Of a DNA stretch of 64,000 nt, positions 9,880 through 17,605 are shown one piece after another. How positions within the stretch are numbered: the stretch's first letter is position 1; the number at the start of each line of letters is the position of its first letter. The DNA comes from Candidatus Omnitrophota bacterium (GTDB taxonomy: Bacteria; Hinthialibacterota; Hinthialibacteria; Hinthialibacterales; Hinthialibacteraceae). The translations under genes were made by a program, and so were the position numbers. The notes under the pieces were generated by a model. The model saw only the letters and a program-made list of their open reading frames with translations, made no database searches and was not told where the DNA came from. The stretch is taken from NCBI GenBank assembly GCA_003598175.1, contig QZKN01000085.1:1-64000 (forward strand), written 5' to 3'.

Positions 9880-11352
9880 TCATTTTTGATCCTTGGAAAG
9901 GTTGAGAGGAATTGTCGGCGGTTTTCCGTTGATGCGTTCATATTCCGCGGCGAAAAAGGAACTGATGTCGTTCACATCCCCTTCCATCAACGCGGAACAG
10001 TTGCGGCAGTTTTCGTTCAACTCGCCGCAGATCCATTCGTTTCGCAATTGCCGATACTTTTCACCATTCCAAATCGCTTCGAAGGTTTGTTCGTTCACGT
10101 TTCCCATCACCGAACCTTTCCATTGGCAACAGGGATAGACTTCGCCTTCGTGGCCGATGAGCATTCCTTTCCACGGCCAGTGGCATTGTTCTGTTCTCAG
10201 TTTCTTTTGTTCGCCGGATTTGCGGGTGAGATCGAAAAGCGGCGGCGCATCCGTTTTGATGCCGTATTCCTCGCATTTTCGTAACGCTTCGCTGAGATAG
10301 CGGTTGGCTTTTTCCTGCTCGAACCACAAACATTCGCCGGTCAGGTCTTCGTGGGGGATAATAAAATGTTGGAAACGAATGATTTCCGCACCCAATTCAT
10401 GCGCCATGTCCACATACGCCGGCATTTCCTCCACATTGCGCTTCATCATGGCGAAGTGGAACTTCAATCGCGGATAGGGGCTGCCCATTTCCCGCTTGAT
10501 TTCCTGCAGCCGTTTCAGATTTTCGATCAATTGCTCGAATTTCGCGCCCTTGCGGATGCTTTCATAGGTTTCTTTTTTTACGCCATCAATCGAAATGGAT
10601 ATTTCCTTGTATCCCTTCTCCACCAGCAAACGCGCCTTGCGTTCGTTGAGAGGAATACCGTTGCTGGTCATGGTGGTGAAAACGTAGGGATATTCGCCGA
10701 ACAGATCGACGATTTCTTCGAATTGAGTGTTCATCAACGGCTCCGCGCCTAGCGACATGCTGATGCCGGAACACCCATCGAACGCCTGCTCGGCCAATCG
10801 CGCCATTTGCTCGCGGGTGACCTGTTTCGCGGGCGGCAGCTCGACAAATACGCGCAGGCAAAAAATACATTCCAAATTGCAGCGGGTGGAGGCGTCGAGT
10901 CCCAACATGTACTCGCCGTAATGACAAAACCCGTCGCTTTCCGCCAGCGGCATGACCGGCCATTCATAATCCGACCGCGCCAGTTCTCTCTCCCGTCGCC
11001 CGCGAACGAGAGCGACGGCCAGCGCATAGGTTCCCGCTTTTTGGGGAGTATGAATTTGCGCGATAACGCGCGTGTTTTCACGGGCGTGGGATCCGCGTAA
11101 AATGGGCGCTTGTCCGGCAAAATATTCAACGCCGTCCTGACCGATCCATCGCATTCGGATTTGCAATTGATCCCGTTCCACCAATCCATTGGCGTAAGGA
11201 ATATGAATATCGCACGGCAGGCGATGCGTATATCCGGCGATCAATGGTTTGGGAATCGGCAGATCGCACGAAAACGACGGCATGGGCGTGCAATATTTGA
11301 TGATGCGCCGGGTTTTATTTAAAGTTTTTTTTAGTGCATGTAACATAGTCAT
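9880..11352 (-). CDS. Radical SAM enzyme with SPASM-type C-terminus
   Basis: About 490 residues if started at the ATG at 11350-11352 (or two codons later); an in-frame start at 11439 would add 29 residues that read through repeat-like DNA and is unlikely. An N-terminal beta-rich domain (about 20-130) precedes the radical SAM core. Its cluster motif is CNLECIFC, followed by a Gly-rich SAM segment (GAEPLMN) and SISIDG. The C-terminus carries a SPASM/twitch cluster (CHWPWKG, PCCQWKG, CxxNCRNC), which binds auxiliary iron-sulphur centres. Enzymes of this type modify peptides or small molecules; no peptide substrate gene is visible nearby. The N-terminal domain resembles those found with surface-glycan genes, but this is inference. 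Confidence 0.85.
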   Translation of the reverse strand: MTMLHALKKTLNKTRRIIKYCTPMPSFSCDLPIPKPLIAGYTHRLPCDIHIPYANGLVERDQLQIRMRWIGQDGVEYFAGQAPILRGSHARENTRVIAQIHTPQKAGTYALAVALVRGRRERELARSDYEWPVMPLAESDGFCHYGEYMLGLDASTRCNLECIFCLRVFVELPPAKQVTREQMARLAEQAFDGCSGISMSLGAEPLMNTQFEEIVDLFGEYPYVFTTMTSNGIPLNERKARLLVEKGYKEISISIDGVKKETYESIRKGAKFEQLIENLKRLQEIKREMGSPYPRLKFHFAMMKRNVEEMPAYVDMAHELGAEIIRFQHFIIPHEDLTGECLWFEQEKANRYLSEALRKCEEYGIKTDAPPLFDLTRKSGEQKKLRTEQCHWPWKGMLIGHEGEVYPCCQWKGSVMGNVNEQTFEAIWNGEKYRQLRNEWICGELNENCRNCSALMEGDVNDISSFFAAEYERINGKPPTIPLNLSKDQK

Positions 11353-11664
11353 TGTTTGGCTTCGAACGGCGCAAGCGGGAGGCTTGCTCTGCTTTCCTTG
11401 CCGTGTTTCTCGCGGGCGGCTTCTTTGTTCTCCATTCAAAGCGAGAAAAGTATTATATATGGGTGCGTCAAGCGGACACAGGGGAAGGTTATTTGTAAAC
11501 CTTTAAGAAAGTGATTTATCAGTATTGGATTAAAGGGATTCTCTCGGAATCATTCTATTTTTAGGGTGGGGAAGTTAAAAGAAAACGGAGACACTTATCA
11601 ATTAATTAATTGACATAAAGGATTTACTATATTATGATAGAGAAAAAAAGAAAGAGGGTACATC
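11353..11664. other. Divergent intergenic region preceding the island
   Basis: 312 bases between the divergent radical SAM and synthetase genes. Near 11368-11395 it contains a fragment resembling the dispersed repeat (GCAAGCGGGAGGCTTGCTC). Its right part turns abruptly AT-rich from about 11500 and contains the strong promoter of the island. Confidence 0.6.
11610..11638 (+). promoter_or_regulatory. Consensus sigma-70-type promoter of the PurZ-like operon
   Basis: TTGACA at 11610-11615, a 17-base spacer and TATGAT at 11633-11638. This is an almost perfect vegetative promoter. A purine-rich ribosome site (AGAGGG) follows just before the ATG at 11665. No operator or inverted repeat is evident across it, so constitutive expression is plausible. 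Confidence 0.75.
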
Positions 11665-12711
11665 ATGCCCTGTAATATTATTGTTGGCGGACAATATGGT
11701 TCAGAGGGGAAAGGGAAGGTTGTTGCTCTTTTATCGCAGGAGTTGAACAATCCTTTTGTTGTTCGCTGTGGCGGCCCGAATTCCGGCCATACGGTAACAA
11801 TCGAGGGGAATGATATTATTTTGAGACATATACCGGCCGGCGTTGTAAAAGATGACGCAACTTTATTGTTATCAGCCGGTTGCATCATCGATGAAGGAAT
11901 ATTGGTAAATGAATTGGATGTTTTACGAATCCCTCCGGAACGGATCATTGTTGATCCACGGGCCATTTTAATTGAACCGGATGATAAAAAGCGGGAAAGC
12001 GCCGATTTGAATTCAATCGCAAGTACATGTTCCGGAACGGGTTATGCGCAAATTCGTAGAATAAAGAGAAAAAAAGAATCAAGACTAGCGAAAAATTCAT
12101 CTGTCTTGCGTGAACGATGCCGGGTTGAAACCGTTGCCCCTTTAATTCATGAACATCTTGATCATGAGGGACATGTTTTGGTGGAAGGAACGCAGGGATT
12201 TGGGCTTTCTCTTTATCATGGTTTTGAATATCCCTATGTCACTTCTCGCGATACGACTGCTGCCGGTTTCGCTATGGAAGTGGGTCTCTCTCCAATACAA
12301 ATCGATCATGTTACCTTGGTTATTCGCACTTTTCCAATTCGAGTTGGCGGTACAAGCGGACCGTTAAAGGATGAAATCTCGTGGGATGAGATCAAAGAAT
12401 TGTCTGATGCTCCGAACGTGATTCCCGAATTCACTTCTGTGACCAAACGTTTGAGAAGAGTCGCACAATTTGATCTCGAAGCGGTTAAAAAGGCTTGTTT
12501 GTACAATCGACCCACCGGAATCGCATTAATGGGGTTGGATCGTCTTGATTATCGCAATTATGAGATATCGCATTATGATCAACTTGCACAAAAAGGAAGA
12601 GATTTTATCGATTATGTCGAATATTATACCAGTGTTCCCGTGATTTTCGCGGGGACAGGATTTAAGACACATGATGCAATTAAAATCACATCAAAAGTAA
12701 ATGTCGGGTGA
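11665..12711 (+). CDS. Short PurA-family synthetase resembling phage PurZ
   Basis: 348 residues, matching the short archaeal PurA/phage PurZ class rather than bacterial PurA (about 430). PurA joins aspartate to IMP using GTP; PurZ joins it to dGMP as the first step to 2-aminoadenine. The P-loop-like start is GGQYGSEGKGK: position 13 is Ser, where E. coli PurA has catalytic Asp13. As I recall, PurZ has Ser or Thr there to make room for the 2-amino group of guanine. The GHT motif (H42) is intact. EGTQGFGLSL (174-183), TSRDTTAAGF (193-202), PIRVGGTSG (224-232) and TSVTKRLRRV (257-266) also recall PurZ more than canonical PurA. It is AT-rich, is driven by a consensus promoter and overlaps the next gene. 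Substrate identity (IMP, dGMP or other) is inference. Confidence 0.8.
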   Translation: MPCNIIVGGQYGSEGKGKVVALLSQELNNPFVVRCGGPNSGHTVTIEGNDIILRHIPAGVVKDDATLLLSAGCIIDEGILVNELDVLRIPPERIIVDPRAILIEPDDKKRESADLNSIASTCSGTGYAQIRRIKRKKESRLAKNSSVLRERCRVETVAPLIHEHLDHEGHVLVEGTQGFGLSLYHGFEYPYVTSRDTTAAGFAMEVGLSPIQIDHVTLVIRTFPIRVGGTSGPLKDEISWDEIKELSDAPNVIPEFTSVTKRLRRVAQFDLEAVKKACLYNRPTGIALMGLDRLDYRNYEISHYDQLAQKGRDFIDYVEYYTSVPVIFAGTGFKTHDAIKITSKVNVG

Positions 12712-14995
12712 TATGGAAAAGGATTTTATCAATCGTTTACGAGATTTACGGAATAGGGTGAATACACTTTCATCAACGTTAAGTGGTGATCTTTTACCAT
12801 TTTTACATGAAAAAGATAAGATAACATTTCGGCGATTACCTGATAGTGAATCAAAAGATAATGATGTCAACATTACCACAACATGTAGTTGCTTAATGGC
12901 ACTTTCTCAAACAAATAAATTGTCGGAATTTTATTTGAAAAAAATTCAAGAAAATGAGAAATCAGAAAATAAGGTTGGAAAAAGAACATCCGAAAGAGAA
13001 GAGAATGAACGTGGAAGAGAGAAAGGGGAAAAATCGTTTAGAAAAGTTTTTGATTATGAGGATTGGCGTAGTTCCGGTCTGCTTAAAATGAACGCTTTTA
13101 CAACAACGATTGTCGTGCGAACTTACGGGTTCCTTATTGATTATGGTATTTTAGAAGATGAAAACAAAAATAAATTGATACATAAGGGGCATAAAGAGGA
13201 ATGGGATAAAATTAGTAAACAGAAGAAAGACAGTGAAAAAAGTGAGTGGAATTATATTAACATAATTGATGATTTATGTAAAAAGATACCAGATAACTTC
13301 GAAATCAAAAATTACCCGCCAACGAGTACTATTGCTTATTGGTTTGTCGATGGATTGGAACGAGCGAAAACAAATATAGCTGAACAAATATGGAAGGATT
13401 TATCAAATTGGATAAGCAATAAATTATATCAACAAATTTCTTATGTTGAATCAAATAATGATTTGTTAATGGATCCAGTTGATCTTGCTATGGCTGCTTG
13501 TCTTTGTGCGAAACTGAGAAGACTGGCTGAGAATGGAATTATTGGATTGAAATCTGATAATTTAAAGAATCTTCCAACAAAGCCTGAACTTTGTCATGGC
13601 ATTGATTTGGTATTTTCAAAACAAGCAAAATCTGGTATTTGGCCCAAATATTTTCCATTGTTTCATTATCCCGATGCCGGGTCGAATTTTTGCTTTACAT
13701 TTGAAATGTTGGAAGCCGTTTTAAATGAGTTCGGTGGTGATAATACTCCGATTTTCGAGATTGATGGTGCGTTAAAAGGATTGGAGAAAGCAGTTAAATG
13801 GTGTGAACATAATCGGTTTAAATATAACTATAATAAAAAAGACTATTATGGTTGGAACTCAGGGGGGCAAATTGAATCTCTTTTACAAAGAAAACCTGAA
13901 TCATGGGCAACTGCAGTTGTTCATATGTTTCTTTGGGAACTTGATCAGGTTTTAACTCAGAAAATTGAAAATAAATTGTTGGATAAATACAATGCAATAG
14001 AACCGAGCAAAGAAGATATTTGGGAGAATTTTATTGACATTGATATAGAATTAGGTAATAATAAAAATACAGTAAAAAAAATATTCGAAGAAGAATTTAT
14101 TGATAAATATAAAGATATTCAAAATTCAGAGAACAGAACAAAAAAATTGGAAGGGAGCATATCTGCTCTATTATTTGGGCCACCGGGGACATCAAAAACT
14201 CAATTGGCAAAAGGATTGGCACAAAAATTAAAATGGAAATACATTAATATCGATCCTTCAAATTTTTTGGATAAAGGATTGGAGCAAATCTACATCCGCT
14301 CAAATGAAATATTTGAGGATTTAAAGGATTTATCTTTTGTAGTTATTCTTTTTGATGAAATGGATGCGTTGGTGCAGACGAGAGAACATGGCGCTTCAAT
14401 TGATATTACCAGCCAATTTTTAACGACGAGTATGTTACCTAAATTGGCGGATTTGCATGATAATAAAAAACTGATTTTTTTAATGGCAACTAACCACCAG
14501 GAGAGATTTGATTCCGCTATTAAACGTCCTGGGAGATTTGATTTGCATATTTGTATGGGACCTCCTTCAGCTGAAATGAAGATTGAGAAATTAGATTCAT
14601 TTAGAGTATTAGTTTCGGAAAATATGAAAAAGAAATTGGGCGAATTGATCCAAAATGGTGAAAACAAGAAAAAATTCGATTTATTTACTTACGGAGAGTT
14701 TAAGTCTTTTCTTGAATCAATAAATAGAATAGATAGTTCTAACTTGACTACCGATGAAATATGTAAACAAATCAAATCAAAAGTTAAGGATTTTGAAAAT
14801 ACATTATTATTGAGGGATGACGATTTGGGAAAGTATAAAAAATGCAAAAATAAAGATAATGAGGGTGATGAAGAATTTATAAAAAATTTTGTTGATCACG
14901 ATATCCTTGACGGATTGAACGATGTCAAATTGAAGAAGAGTAATTATTTGAGATATTTAGCAGATAAAAAAGAATCAAAGATTCAACGGTCATAA
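12701..14995 (+). CDS. AAA+ ATPase with large uncharacterised N-terminal region
   Basis: 764 residues. The start ATG lies inside the end of the synthetase gene (11-base overlap; a second ATG at 12713 is possible), implying translational coupling. The N-terminal 450 residues are helical and lysine/glutamate-rich with no family I can name; motifs such as YWFVDGLERA and RKPESWATA hint at an alpha/alpha-toroid-like fold, with low confidence. The AAA+ module has Walker A GPPGTSKT (493-500), Walker B VVILFDEMDAL (acidic residues D552, E553), sensor-1 Asn598 (ATN) and arginine-finger region RPGRFD (609-614), all intact. It probably forms a hexameric remodeller or sensor. The C-terminal tail is highly charged. 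AT-rich codon use sets it apart from the flanks. Confidence 0.85.
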   Translation: MSGDMEKDFINRLRDLRNRVNTLSSTLSGDLLPFLHEKDKITFRRLPDSESKDNDVNITTTCSCLMALSQTNKLSEFYLKKIQENEKSENKVGKRTSEREENERGREKGEKSFRKVFDYEDWRSSGLLKMNAFTTTIVVRTYGFLIDYGILEDENKNKLIHKGHKEEWDKISKQKKDSEKSEWNYINIIDDLCKKIPDNFEIKNYPPTSTIAYWFVDGLERAKTNIAEQIWKDLSNWISNKLYQQISYVESNNDLLMDPVDLAMAACLCAKLRRLAENGIIGLKSDNLKNLPTKPELCHGIDLVFSKQAKSGIWPKYFPLFHYPDAGSNFCFTFEMLEAVLNEFGGDNTPIFEIDGALKGLEKAVKWCEHNRFKYNYNKKDYYGWNSGGQIESLLQRKPESWATAVVHMFLWELDQVLTQKIENKLLDKYNAIEPSKEDIWENFIDIDIELGNNKNTVKKIFEEEFIDKYKDIQNSENRTKKLEGSISALLFGPPGTSKTQLAKGLAQKLKWKYINIDPSNFLDKGLEQIYIRSNEIFEDLKDLSFVVILFDEMDALVQTREHGASIDITSQFLTTSMLPKLADLHDNKKLIFLMATNHQERFDSAIKRPGRFDLHICMGPPSAEMKIEKLDSFRVLVSENMKKKLGELIQNGENKKKFDLFTYGEFKSFLESINRIDSSNLTTDEICKQIKSKVKDFENTLLLRDDDLGKYKKCKNKDNEGDEEFIKNFVDHDILDGLNDVKLKKSNYLRYLADKKESKIQRS

Positions 14996-17194
14996 TGATC
15001 TCTTTAGCACATTTTTCATGATATCAATACAGGTTTTTTTGCATGAATCATCAGAATTTATAAAGAATTTTTGTTTAAGTGGGATAATTGATAATAATTC
15101 ATCGAGTCTATGCCGAGCTTCTTTCAAACGAATATTTAATACTTGATTATTGTCTTCTTCACGTATTTTTAGATCGATACATGCACAAATTGGACACGCT
15201 GAGAAATCTCGTTCGGATCGATTCCCAACCCATCCGCAGTTATCACAGGTGATCCGGTTTTTTATTCGTTGAAGCGCAGTATCAACGTCAATTTGTAAAA
15301 CAACATAAATAATATCAGAAAATAATGTTCCGGCCAATTCGATTTGTTGAGAATGCCGGGGATATCCGTCTACTATACCAAATGGTGCATCTGTCTGATT
15401 GGAAAATTCTTTAATAATCTCTTCAACGGCATCTTCCGGAGCCAGAGAACCTTGAGCAAGCATCGTGGATAGTTGTACGTTGCTTTTTGCTATTCGTCTG
15501 AGTTCATGTCCTAAAAACAAGGCTGGGCATTTCAATTCGTAAGATAATTTCTTCGCTAGTGTAGTTTTTCCGGCGCCGGGAATGCCGGCCATCACGATTG
15601 CTTTCATTTTTCCGTTCACTTTTTCATCAACCCATTTCATTTGTCTATTTTTAATTGGAATGATCATATAACCTTCTTGATCATCACCTATCGGTTCATA
15701 TTGATTGGCTAAAAAATAAAAACCAACAAGGGCCGATGTAATTGCATCCAATTCATCATGCGTCAAATCTTCTGAGAATACAAATCCGAATTCTCGTAAC
15801 CCACATTCCAAAAGTGATTGGTCTACTCCTTTACGAGGGATTCCTAATATATCTTGAGCTGCTCCCGGATACGATTCAATAACCGGTATACCTTTTTCAC
15901 TTAATATTTTGGTTAAATCAATCCCTCTTTGCGTTAATTTTTGCATATGTTTGATCAACGCCGGATAAACGGGTATTTTCCGAGACCATAAAACACGTTC
16001 CGCAGCTCGAACGATCCCACCTTTTTCTCTGCATGGGCTATCATCTGAAACGGAAACTCTGCCTTTAGGAAGGGATAATGGAGCGTCGATTGACACGACA
16101 TCCGGTTTCAATTTAAGTGTTTCTTCTAAAATATCGTTGTCTTCATAAACGATTTTCGTAACGGTTTCAGCTCCTTTACAATAACAAAAACCGGTTGGTT
16201 TATCAGGATTACCTCGTAAATCAATACCAATTATTTTAGGCAGATTTTCTTCACTTTTTGAAATTTTTCCCAAAAGAAGATTGAGATTTGTTCTTCTATT
16301 ATTCCATTCAATTCTCAAGTTTACGAATTTAATCGTATGATGTACAATTTCAATTTCTTGAGAAGAATTGGTGTCTCGTTTATCGTTGAAATCTTGCCGA
16401 ATCAAACGATCACAAAGAAGAGTAGCAATGCGAGGCATCAATTCGACATCAGATTTATTGTATAGGAGTAGTTTATCTAATGCCAGACTATCTCCGTAAA
16501 GTGCGTGTGTCCATAAAATGATTGCGTCATACCCCAAAATATTTTCAAGTTGTTTGTTTCTTTTGATCCCCAATTTTTCTTCCACAATTTTCTGGCCGCC
16601 GCGGATATTTGCTTTTCTCGCTAAATATAAAAGGTCTATATGTGGTTTTTGAATAAATTTGTGGGGAAAATGGTATTCCAAAAAAGGAAGGTCGAATCGT
16701 GCTCCATTAAACGTTACGATTATTGACGCTTCTTTTATCAATTCCCAAAGGAGGTCAAGATTTTCCGGCCAAATCCACTGGTAAAATTTTTGTTTATATA
16801 AAGCTCCTATTACGGTTACATCATGTACTATTTTTGATAACCCCGTGGTTTCAATGTCGAGGTATAATGCATCATCAATACATGTTGACAATAAACGATA
16901 ATGTTCCTTGGGGGGGAGTTTGGATAGGAAAAAATTGTAATCGCATTTATCTAATGCTTGTTTTGATTGGTTTAATCGTTCAATGATTGAATGAGAAAAA
17001 TCATCTAAAGTATTATATTTAAACGGAAACAAATCTTGTTGAGGGTGATTCTTATTATTCAGCAGACTTGATAATTTAAACCCTTCTTTTAATTTCTTTT
17101 CCAAATCATCCCATTTACAGATGTTGCTTTTCCAAAGCAACTCTTCTTTTTTTGTACCAATTCCATCAATATGGCAGAATGTATTTTCAATCAT
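14990..17194 (-). CDS. Fusion: HhH/DEDD exonuclease, DUF429 and NMP kinase
   Basis: 734 residues in three modules. Module 1 (about 5-265): a helix-hairpin-helix-like start (HIDGIGTKKEELLW) and a YprB-type RNase H-fold 3'-5' exonuclease with acidic residues D113/E115 (LDIETTG), D168 (NGARFD), D187 and D249 (YNKSDVE), so the DEDD set looks intact. Module 2 (about 320-513): DUF429, a predicted RNase H-like nuclease, with IGIDLRG, SIDAPLSLPKGR, ESYPG and HDELDA. Module 3 (530-734): adenylate-kinase-like, P-loop GIPGAGKTT (537-545), DGYPR (609-613) and a four-Cys zinc LID (C650, C653, C667, C670). A TATAAT box lies at 17219-17224, but there is no ribosome site. Its 3' end overlaps the AAA+ gene by six bases, in convergent orientation. 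Confidence 0.85.
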   Translation of the reverse strand: MIENTFCHIDGIGTKKEELLWKSNICKWDDLEKKLKEGFKLSSLLNNKNHPQQDLFPFKYNTLDDFSHSIIERLNQSKQALDKCDYNFFLSKLPPKEHYRLLSTCIDDALYLDIETTGLSKIVHDVTVIGALYKQKFYQWIWPENLDLLWELIKEASIIVTFNGARFDLPFLEYHFPHKFIQKPHIDLLYLARKANIRGGQKIVEEKLGIKRNKQLENILGYDAIILWTHALYGDSLALDKLLLYNKSDVELMPRIATLLCDRLIRQDFNDKRDTNSSQEIEIVHHTIKFVNLRIEWNNRRTNLNLLLGKISKSEENLPKIIGIDLRGNPDKPTGFCYCKGAETVTKIVYEDNDILEETLKLKPDVVSIDAPLSLPKGRVSVSDDSPCREKGGIVRAAERVLWSRKIPVYPALIKHMQKLTQRGIDLTKILSEKGIPVIESYPGAAQDILGIPRKGVDQSLLECGLREFGFVFSEDLTHDELDAITSALVGFYFLANQYEPIGDDQEGYMIIPIKNRQMKWVDEKVNGKMKAIVMAGIPGAGKTTLAKKLSYELKCPALFLGHELRRIAKSNVQLSTMLAQGSLAPEDAVEEIIKEFSNQTDAPFGIVDGYPRHSQQIELAGTLFSDIIYVVLQIDVDTALQRIKNRITCDNCGWVGNRSERDFSACPICACIDLKIREEDNNQVLNIRLKEARHRLDELLSIIPLKQKFFINSDDSCKKTCIDIMKNVLKRSL

Positions 17195-17218
17195 TTGAAA
17201 TTGTTGTAATATGTTTAT

Positions 17219-17224
17219 ATTATA
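17219..17224 (-). promoter_or_regulatory. Candidate -10 box for the exonuclease-kinase fusion gene
   Basis: A perfect TATAAT on the minus strand, placed so that transcription would begin some 18 bases before the ATG at 17194. No matching -35 hexamer is seen and no Shine-Dalgarno sequence precedes the ATG, so the transcript may have a very short leader. Confidence 0.4.
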
Positions 17225-17293
17225 GAACTACAAAATAATCTCGTCTTGATTATTAATTTTCGATTATTGTTCGGATAGCTAGGCAATAGCATC

Positions 17294-17479
17294 TTACGCC
17301 GTTTCAAAAAAAGGATTCAGGTTTTCACCTCTTTCCACTACTAGGTCTATAAAAGAAATTATCCTCTCCACTTCTCCGGTCCACTCGAATTCATCATGAG
17401 AATGAAGATAATCGGAATCATTTTGGAATTCATAGGAGGGGAGTTTCTGTAATTCGACGCTAATCTCTTCGACCGTCAT
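17294..17479 (-). CDS. Small acidic protein, unknown
   Basis: A 61-residue open frame starting with ATG at 17477-17479; a GGAG sits about 12 bases upstream. It is rich in Glu, Asp and Ser and contains an aromatic patch (HDEFEWTGEVERI). I recognise no family. It lies between the AT-rich island and metH and might belong to either, or be spurious. The remaining bases of the 17195-17605 gap hold only the fusion-gene promoter region and AT-rich DNA. Confidence 0.35.
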   Translation of the reverse strand: MTVEEISVELQKLPSYEFQNDSDYLHSHDEFEWTGEVERIISFIDLVVERGENLNPFFETA

Positions 17480-17605
17480 GGTTCATCGCTACTCCAGGTG
17501 TATAGATTTGTATTTCTTACGGTATTATAGAGCAAATACAAGACTTTTCCAATGTTTTTTTAAAGAGAGGCGTTGAGAGTGTTATGTCAAGATATTTGTG
17601 GTTTA

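Noticed and set aside
11665-12711. Housekeeping PurA for AMP synthesis
   Set aside because: The protein is about 80 residues shorter than bacterial PurA, lacks Asp13, and lies in an AT-rich coupled operon; but a housekeeping role cannot be fully excluded without the rest of the genome.
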